Of a stretch of 12,661 nucleotides of DNA, positions 7,381-12,661 are shown piece after piece. The DNA lies in contig JAGHVP010000165.1 of assembly GCA_018064305.1 (NCBI GenBank), forward strand, positions 1 to 12,661, in the 5' to 3' direction. Source of the DNA: Candidatus Equibacterium intestinale (GTDB taxonomy: Bacteria > Bacteroidota > Bacteroidia > Bacteroidales > UBA932). The notes under the pieces are model-generated. The model had not been told where the DNA came from and made no database searches. It was given only the letters and a program-made list of their open reading frames with translations. The translations under genes and the position numbers were made by a program. Every line of letters starts with the position of its first letter. Position 1 is the first letter of the stretch.

Positions 7381-8191
7381 ATGGTCTTGACCCGCACTGT
7401 CTGAGCATAATCAATGAATACCGCGGTATGCTGCCCGTTTATGAGCGGCTGCAGGAAAAGGTGGTGGAGATTCTTTCAAAAGAGACGAAGGAACTTGGTG
7501 TGGAGGTAAACTGCCTCGAGTCACGCATCAAGACAGAGGAGAGCCTGGCCGGCAAACTGGCGGTCAAGGGTTACAAGTACTCTTCGCTCAGCGACATAAC
7601 CGACATCCTGGGCGCACGCATAGTACTGTTCTATGCCGAGGACATGGAAAAGATCGCATCCATGCTTTCCTGCTGCATGGCCATTGACTGGAGCAGGTCT
7701 GTAGACAAGCGCAAGGTGCGCAACTTCGACAGTTTCGGATATGTTTCGGTCCACTATATCTGCCGCATTCCCGAATCTTATTACAGCGACCCGGACTGCC
7801 CCGAGTTGAACCAGATCGAATCGGCCGCATTTCGGGCATCAACCAGGCAGAGGTGTATGAAGACTCCATGATGCCGTTCTTCATTCCGCTTGTAAAGCTT
7901 GGTTTCAAGACTCTGGGCGACATCGAGGCCATGCGCAAGGAGTGCTCCGACGACGCCTACCGCCTTGCCGTCCACTCTCTTGGCAAGACAGACTATGACA
8001 TCATCACAGCCTCAGTTGCTCTCAACAATCTCTGTGTTTCATGGATAATAAGGCATGGCGGTGCCGAAGCAGAACTCACAGAATTCTTCTCGCGCCTGCG
8101 CCGTGGCGGCAAGCCGGCGCAGTCTGCAGCAGAAGAAGTCTTGCGTCACGCCAGAAGCATAAACATGATCGGGCAATCACGCAATTCATAG
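7381..8191 (+). pseudogene. Broken RelA/SpoT-like (p)ppGpp synthetase gene with an internal deletion
   Basis: Two pieces in different frames belong to one ancestral protein. Piece one (frame open from 7371, family-like from CTG 7401) reads L-S-I-I-N-E-Y-R-G-M-L-P-V-Y-E-R-L. It then gives the synthetase signatures D-I-T-D-I-L-G-A-R-I-V-L-F-Y and F-D-S-F-G-Y-V-S-V-H-Y-I. It loses sense after C-P-E-L-N-Q-I (~7817). Piece two, in another frame from ~7817 to the TAG at 8189-8191, reads R-I-S-G-I-N-Q-A-E-V-Y-E-D-S-M-M-P-F-F then L-G-F-K-T-L-G-D-I-E, the family's C-terminal region. The expected E-x-Q-x-R-T segment with the catalytic glutamate, plus the helices after it, is missing (roughly 100 residues by memory of the family). 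ATCGaATCG at 7815-7823 marks the junction. The 5' end is also off-frame: ATG 7381 stops at 7402-7404 and needs a one-base shift to join 7401. No synthetase activity is expected. An assembly error is the alternative. Confidence 0.75.
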
Positions 8192-8238
8192 AAAAGTTTC
8201 AGCGAGCACATCCATTGTCTTCTGTTTGCGTCATCAGG

Positions 8239-9069
8239 CTATGGTATTGTCAATGTATAGAATGAGGCACCGTAGCCGGCCCACAGACCAAGCCCCCCGT
8301 CGATGTTGGAGCATATCTGCCTGGTGACAGGGAACAGAGGGTTGCGTGCAAGCGTGAGGATCTCCTCATAGTCACACCAGTATCTATAGGACATTCCGTC
8401 CATTGAGCAGAATTTGATTCTGACCTTGTCGCCAGAGTGGAAGAATGTGTCGTAGTTGCTCCATTTCTGTGTGGTGGAAGGTAATATTTTTATAGTGCCT
8501 TCTGCATTTATGTCGGAGTTGTCGAAGTTGCCGAACAGCGAAGGCATGAAGATACTGTCCCTGCCCTCAACTTTGACGAATACTTTGTAATATGTACCGT
8601 CCTCCGGAAGACCTTTCAGGGTGGCTACTATGTCGTATAGAGTATCTGCACCTTTTGCTTTGACAGCCCGGATATTCTCCAGCCCTGCAGTTCCAGGGAT
8701 TGACGTCTGTGCCGTGACGCTCTCACCATCGGAGTACACGTTCAGTGTGTATCTCTTGCCAACCTCACCGCGCATCCTTGAAGTAGTGTATATGAAAGGA
8801 GGAAAATATCTGTCATCACGTTTTCCTATGAGCACCTCTTCCTTCTCACCGTCATTGATGCTTACTCTCGCCCAGTTTTTGATGTGCTGGTTCAGATCCC
8901 GCTTCGATATTTCCTCGGTGTTGACCTGAAGGGTCGAACTGACCATCACCACAGGATAACCGTCAGCGTCAATCCATCCGTCAACGACAAGCCGTTCACT
9001 TTCAGCCGGTTCATATGTAGAGCAGGCCGACACGGCAATCAGGAGCAATATTGGTATGAATCTTTTCAT
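8239..9069 (-). CDS. DUF4249 family lipoprotein
   Basis: DUF4249 proteins are Bacteroidota lipoproteins usually encoded next to a TonB-dependent receptor. Their biochemical role is unknown, and a surface partner of the receptor is the common guess. This one is 276 residues, normal length. The signal peptide M-K-R-F-I-P-I-L-L-L-I-A-V ends in the lipobox V-S-A-C with Cys at ~16. Family features visible are R-L-V-V-D-G-W-I near the start, a beta-rich middle (Y-T-L-N-V-Y-S-D-G), Y-W-C-D-Y-E in the distal third and the closing block N-I-D-G-G-L-G-L-W-A-G-Y-G-A. The ATG at 9069 overlaps the stop of the receptor gene by four bases (ATGA), a strong sign of translational coupling and of the two products working together. 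It is the last gene of the right-hand operon and faces the broken synthetase gene across a 47-bp gap with no visible terminator. Confidence 0.87.
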   Translation of the reverse strand: MKRFIPILLLIAVSACSTYEPAESERLVVDGWIDADGYPVVMVSSTLQVNTEEISKRDLNQHIKNWARVSINDGEKEEVLIGKRDDRYFPPFIYTTSRMRGEVGKRYTLNVYSDGESVTAQTSIPGTAGLENIRAVKAKGADTLYDIVATLKGLPEDGTYYKVFVKVEGRDSIFMPSLFGNFDNSDINAEGTIKILPSTTQKWSNYDTFFHSGDKVRIKFCSMDGMSYRYWCDYEEILTLARNPLFPVTRQICSNIDGGLGLWAGYGASFYTLTIP

Positions 9070-11084
9070 TTGAATTTGTAGAACAGGCTGAGTGATGGAA
9101 TGAAACGCATGAATGACCGCAGATAACCATATCTGAAACCATCTCCGTTGAAAAACAGCCGGTAGCAGAAGTCGTTTTCCCTTCCCAATGCGTTGTAAAC
9201 AGACAAATTAATTCCACCGGTGCCGTCAGGCGTTTTAATGCGGTTCCATCCCGCCGACAGGTCAAGGCGGATATATGGACGCATCCTTCCGGAATTGTGT
9301 TCTTTGAAACTTGCGATAATCTGCCCGGATGAGATGTAAAGAAAGTCCGGGTGGGTTACAGGTGTGCCTGACGCCGCCACAAATGTTCCTCCGAAGTCCC
9401 AGGCATTCAGTTTCCACGCCAGCACTGCATCTATTTCGTGCGGCCGCTCATGGTCCGCCGGATAGAACTTGTCAGATGACAACGCTTCGAAATGACGCAG
9501 TGCGCGCGAATATGAATAGCTTATCCATCCGGTCAGCTTTCCTGTCCTCTTGCTGGCCATCACGCTCGCGCCATAATTGAGCCCCGAACCTTTTAAAAGA
9601 TTGCTGTCAAGGTCATAGGTGACGTTGAGTAGGTCGAAGATTGTCCCTCCATAGCCTATCTGATTCTTGAGAGATGACGCATATACATCAAAGTCGAGTC
9701 TGTACATTCCGTGAGCCAGGTCGAGTCCATAGGCTATATTGCCACACAATGCCGACTGCGGGTCAATGTGTTTCCCTGCAAGGAACCGGAATTCCAGCGG
9801 AAGACCGATGTTGGAAAAGCCCGTCTGGAATATATTCTGATGCCGCAGCGACACCCCCGCCTGAATCTTGCCGTATCCATGAAAGTTCCACGCTGCCGAA
9901 GCATGCGGAGAAAAACGGATGTAAGTGCCATTGTCAGGACTGACATATATCGGAATCCAGGCACCAGCCTTCCAGGTGAACCTCAAGCCACTGCTGCCCG
10001 AAAAAGATGCCCCTGGGACAATCTCGATGCCCCGTTGCACCTCCATCCCGGTTATGTCTGTAATCTTACCGTCAACAATTGGGCACTGTGGGACAACCCT
10101 GTGAAGAGCGGCATCCAGTCCGGCGCTGAAGATTTCCTTTCTCCATCGTGCCTTATACCCGCAGGACTCTATCGATGATGGCAGCTCTATATTGAACACA
10201 TCCTGATCAATTGCCCCGGTGCATTTGTATCTGCTGTAGTATGCCCTCTGGTCAAGTGCGTATCCTTGTTCCTTGTGCTGCCAGCCCGCCGTTCCGATCA
10301 CATTGCCCCATCCGGCCCCTACTTCGGCTGATGTCGCAGCATCATGCATCGCGCCTGTATCCTTGCCGCAATAGGCATCGACCCATATCCTGTCACTCTC
10401 TGACGGACGGTATATCCATGAGAGGTTCATGTCACCGAATGAATAGTCGATATGATTTCCGTCGACAGTCAGCATGTTTCCATATATCCTGCTCAGGTAT
10501 GAGCCTCGTCCGGACACCAACAGGGAAGACTTGTCTCCTGTCTTCATGCGGAGTGTCCCCTCTGATGTTATCAGACCGACCGAAAACTCGCCCGAATTGT
10601 CCTCCTCTGGTTTGTCTGGCAGCGTCATGTCCAGATTGCCGCCAAGCCTTGACGGCGATACGGGATGCAGGTCAATATCTGCAGAAGGATAGTGAGTGGC
10701 GTTGAATACAGAGAATATCCCGAACAGATGGCTTGCCCCATACACGGGAGCACCGTTGAGAGTGATGTCATTGTGCGAATCTTCGCAGCCCAGCATATGC
10801 ACCCCGGCATTCGGCTCGGCACTGGTTGTCACACCAGGCAGAAAGTTGGCATAGTGGAGAGGATTTGCCGAGCCCAATACTTTCGGGAGGAGGGTCATCT
10901 GTGTCATGTCCCATTTAAGAGTGCCTGCCGTGCTGCCCTTTATCTGCGACTTGTTCCTTACTGCAACCACTTCAGTGCTGTCGATCGACAGTAAAACATT
11001 ATTGGTCTGCGCCGTTGCTGTCAGACTTGTCAACAAGACCGACAGCAACAATGCAGACCAATCTGCCGCAGTATGAAACCGCAT
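9066..11084 (-). CDS. Compact TonB-dependent outer-membrane receptor
   Basis: This is a predicted outer-membrane channel that imports an unknown ligand using TonB energy. The ATG at 11084 is chosen over the in-frame TTG at 11093 because it starts a clean Sec signal peptide (M-R-F-H-T-A-A-D-W... T-A-T-A|Q, cut near 25/26). The protein is 672 residues, short for the group. A TonB-box-like D-S-T-E-V-V-A-V (~35-42) comes directly after the signal peptide. The usual N-terminal carboxypeptidase-like (CarboxypepD_reg) domain is absent. The plug follows (~50-165), with N-P-L-H-Y-A-N-F-L-P-G-V and D-I-T-L-N-G-A-P-V-Y. The rest is a beta-barrel of alternating strands ending in S-L-S-L-F-Y-K-F-K, one residue past the usual terminal aromatic. 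It lies 24 bp after the unknown lipoprotein gene and overlaps the DUF4249 gene by 4 bp. No SusD gene is present, so this is not a classic Sus locus. Confidence 0.85.
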   Translation of the reverse strand: MRFHTAADWSALLLSVLLTSLTATAQTNNVLLSIDSTEVVAVRNKSQIKGSTAGTLKWDMTQMTLLPKVLGSANPLHYANFLPGVTTSAEPNAGVHMLGCEDSHNDITLNGAPVYGASHLFGIFSVFNATHYPSADIDLHPVSPSRLGGNLDMTLPDKPEEDNSGEFSVGLITSEGTLRMKTGDKSSLLVSGRGSYLSRIYGNMLTVDGNHIDYSFGDMNLSWIYRPSESDRIWVDAYCGKDTGAMHDAATSAEVGAGWGNVIGTAGWQHKEQGYALDQRAYYSRYKCTGAIDQDVFNIELPSSIESCGYKARWRKEIFSAGLDAALHRVVPQCPIVDGKITDITGMEVQRGIEIVPGASFSGSSGLRFTWKAGAWIPIYVSPDNGTYIRFSPHASAAWNFHGYGKIQAGVSLRHQNIFQTGFSNIGLPLEFRFLAGKHIDPQSALCGNIAYGLDLAHGMYRLDFDVYASSLKNQIGYGGTIFDLLNVTYDLDSNLLKGSGLNYGASVMASKRTGKLTGWISYSYSRALRHFEALSSDKFYPADHERPHEIDAVLAWKLNAWDFGGTFVAASGTPVTHPDFLYISSGQIIASFKEHNSGRMRPYIRLDLSAGWNRIKTPDGTGGINLSVYNALGRENDFCYRLFFNGDGFRYGYLRSFMRFIPSLSLFYKFK

Positions 11085-11108
11085 CAGTGTCAAGTGCTAC
11101 ATGATGTC

Positions 11109-12509
11109 TTAAGGAAGCATGCGTTCAAATCTGTCGACCAAGTCTTCGAAGACTCCGATAACGCGTCTGAAATCAGTGTCATTGAAGTACTCTTCAAAAG
11201 AGTATTTTGATTTGTCGGCGAACTGGATGATTGGAATAACTTCGCTGTCACTGTATCCCCATTCGTTTATTTCCCCGATCATACCGTCAAGAAGCATAGA
11301 TGCCTGACGTTCCCTCGTACCGAAATAGACACCGAGGTCGATATAATTGTTGGCTTCATCGATAAATCCGAGACATTCCTTGTCCGGCTTGCCTTCATCG
11401 CATGCTTCGTAGAATTTCTCGCAGCAGTCCTCGACAGCTATCATATCCACGCTGCCGCTTATCTGAAGCTGCCCGATAATATCAACACCCACATTGATCT
11501 TGTTCATCTTGACATCGGTTTCAGTATGTGTGAACCCTTCTTCTTCATAAGTCTTTTCAGTGAACTTAAATCCGCCTGTGGTAGCTGTTACAGTGGCAAC
11601 GTTCAAGTCTCCTTTCCTAATACTGAGGTGAAGAGCGGCCTCGTTCTTCTCAAATTTGATCTTGTCGCTGCAGAATGTATATCCGGCAACGTCAACTTTC
11701 ATTGAGATGTTTGCCATAGCTTTTTCAAGAAGTGCGCTTTCCGGGTAGCTTCCGGGGAATATCACACCGTTGATATCAGCTGAAGCCTTCACTTCTGCTG
11801 AAAGCACGGTCTGACCGGCGTCAACGATGGTAACGGTGATTGTTTCTGGAATTACAAGGTCGATTTTTTCCTTTATGACCTGATCCTCATAAACTGTAGT
11901 GTAATAATCTTGGTATGTCTCTGGATCCCATCCCATCCAATTATGGTAACTGTATGTATTGGAGCTCTCATTATCAACCAGTTTAACAGTCGTTGTCTTT
12001 GATGATTTGTCAAGAGTCAGCACGCAGTCTTTGCCGGAGGCATCAGGCACAATGATTACAAGGTTAGAAGCATCTTCGATTGTCCATCTGCCGTTCTTGA
12101 GTGAGTACTTGCCGGTAAAGGGAGCAAGAGAGTAAATCCAATTGGCATCATAGTACTCTGTCCTGTATTCATCATCACCCTTGAACTGTACGTCTGAATC
12201 ATGGTTGGAATATCCGAGCTCGCTGACAGCATCCTCCAGTCTTTCTGCCAGTTCGTCATCAATATCGCACTCTTCCAACTCGCCGGCAATAAAGTCGGCA
12301 AGTTCCGAAATCTGTTTGAAATCGTCGGGATTCACAAGTTCCATTGCGCCGACAGCGGCATCCTGAAACTTTGTCTTGGCCTGTTCGGCCGTGTAGAGTT
12401 CACCCTTCTTGTCAGGAATTACATCTTCGGGATTTTCAATGTTACCGACTTCTTCACAAGAGAGAGCCAGCACTGCGGTTGCCGCAAGTAGAAAGATCAG
12501 TTTTTTCAT
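11109..12509 (-). CDS. Acidic lipoprotein of unknown function, first gene of the receptor operon
   Basis: I do not recognise this family. It is 466 residues and starts with a lipoprotein signal M-K-K-L-I-F-L-L-A-A-T-A-V-L ending A-L-S-C (Cys 18). The next residues are E-E, the kind of acidic pair seen after Cys in Bacteroidota lipoproteins sent to the cell surface. The mature protein is rich in Asp and Glu. An acidic helical stretch covers ~40-98 (A-E-Q-A-K-T-K-F-Q-D, then E-L-E-E-C-D-I-D-D-E-L-A). Beta-rich, Thr/Val-rich repeating strands cover ~105-355. A cysteine cluster C-C-x6-C-x8-C at ~362-379 precedes a helical C terminus (~380-466). Other cysteines are at ~81, 162 and 280, so disulfides are plausible in the periplasm or outside. 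By eye its codons look more AT-rich than the GH109 and transporter genes. Position and promoter make it a likely third part of the receptor/DUF4249 system. It could also be a structural surface protein. Confidence 0.8.
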   Translation of the reverse strand: MKKLIFLLAATAVLALSCEEVGNIENPEDVIPDKKGELYTAEQAKTKFQDAAVGAMELVNPDDFKQISELADFIAGELEECDIDDELAERLEDAVSELGYSNHDSDVQFKGDDEYRTEYYDANWIYSLAPFTGKYSLKNGRWTIEDASNLVIIVPDASGKDCVLTLDKSSKTTTVKLVDNESSNTYSYHNWMGWDPETYQDYYTTVYEDQVIKEKIDLVIPETITVTIVDAGQTVLSAEVKASADINGVIFPGSYPESALLEKAMANISMKVDVAGYTFCSDKIKFEKNEAALHLSIRKGDLNVATVTATTGGFKFTEKTYEEEGFTHTETDVKMNKINVGVDIIGQLQISGSVDMIAVEDCCEKFYEACDEGKPDKECLGFIDEANNYIDLGVYFGTRERQASMLLDGMIGEINEWGYSDSEVIPIIQFADKSKYSFEEYFNDTDFRRVIGVFEDLVDRFERMLP

Positions 12510-12553
12510 AAAAGTATTATTATTCTGCCAGGTTAAGTTCTGAGTCTACTCTG

Positions 12554-12584
12554 CAAAGATAACTATCTGGAATGTTTTTCCAAA
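12554..12584 (-). promoter_or_regulatory. Strong Bacteroidota promoter for the lipoprotein-receptor-DUF4249 operon
   Basis: On the - strand there is TTTG (12584-12581), a 19-bp spacer and TATCTTTG (12561-12554). This matches both the -33 and -7 elements at canonical spacing, 44 bp upstream of the lipoprotein ATG. Transcription should begin near 12547. A small dyad, AGATA-AC-TATCT (12558-12569), overlaps the upstream part of the -7 box and could bind a regulator, but it may be chance. Confidence 0.75.
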
Positions 12585-12620
12585 AAAAAGTAATGTGGAC
12601 ATATCATACATTTCCTGTCC

Positions 12621-12651
12621 TTGTTTTGTTGTAAAGTAATCTGTATATTTG
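12621..12651 (+). promoter_or_regulatory. Rightward Bacteroidota promoter leaving the window
   Basis: TTG (12621-12623), a 20-bp spacer and TATATTTG (12644-12651) fit the TTTG / TAnnTTTG consensus well. It would drive a gene beyond the right edge, divergent from the lipoprotein operon. The two promoters lie back to back within about 100 bp, so a shared regulator could act on both. Confidence 0.6.
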
Positions 12652-12661
12652 GCATCACTAT

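Noticed and set aside
8192..8238. Bidirectional terminator between the broken synthetase gene and the DUF4249 gene
   Set aside because: I found no stem followed by a T-run on either strand in these 47 bases.
1..12661. tRNA/rRNA genes, CRISPR arrays, transposases or attachment sites
   Set aside because: Reading both strands by eye showed no regularly spaced repeats, cloverleaf-like segments or transposase motifs. Small RNAs cannot be excluded this way.

Overview
The window reads as a piece of a Bacteroidales (Bacteroidota) chromosome, most like a gut or other host-associated lineage of moderate GC. This rests on several things. There are -7 boxes of the TAnnTTTG type. Lipoproteins begin with short lipobox signals. 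There is a TonB receptor paired with a DUF4249 lipoprotein, and there are GH109, GH38 and DUF4832 proteins of the kind common in that order. The genus cannot be fixed from the sequence alone.

Left block, + strand (1-2111): the C-terminal part of a DUF4832-like protein enters from the left edge. It is followed closely by a lipoprotein of the GH109 alpha-N-acetylgalactosaminidase family (NAD-binding Gfo/Idh/MocA fold). Downstream lies what looks like a broken small gene: a clean 20-codon signal peptide that ends in TAG, then degraded sequence running into the convergent neighbour.

Middle block, - strand (2112-7257): a compact operon read as GH38 alpha-mannosidase-like enzyme, then an AspT/YidE-type transporter with two RCK_C domains, then a CcsA-type cytochrome c assembly protein. 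Intergenic gaps are 57 bp and 1 bp. The 57-bp gap carries an inverted repeat that reaches into the transporter start codon. GH38 and GH109 are both enzymes that could trim host or dietary glycans. The transporter and CcsA do not obviously belong to the same pathway.

Centre (7258-8191): a divergent regulatory region with mirrored -7 boxes, then a + strand (p)ppGpp synthetase (RelA/SpoT-like) gene. That gene appears dead: it has a shifted 5' end and an internal out-of-frame deletion that removes the catalytic-glutamate half of the synthetase domain.

Right block, - strand (8239-12509): a three-gene operon with a strong promoter. It encodes an acidic, cysteine-containing surface-type lipoprotein of unknown function, a compact TonB-dependent receptor, and a DUF4249 lipoprotein that overlaps the receptor by 4 bp. 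The likely picture is an outer-membrane uptake or surface complex, with the substrate unknown. A second promoter facing right leaves the window at its end. No RNA genes, CRISPR arrays, insertion sequences or convincing intrinsic terminators were seen.
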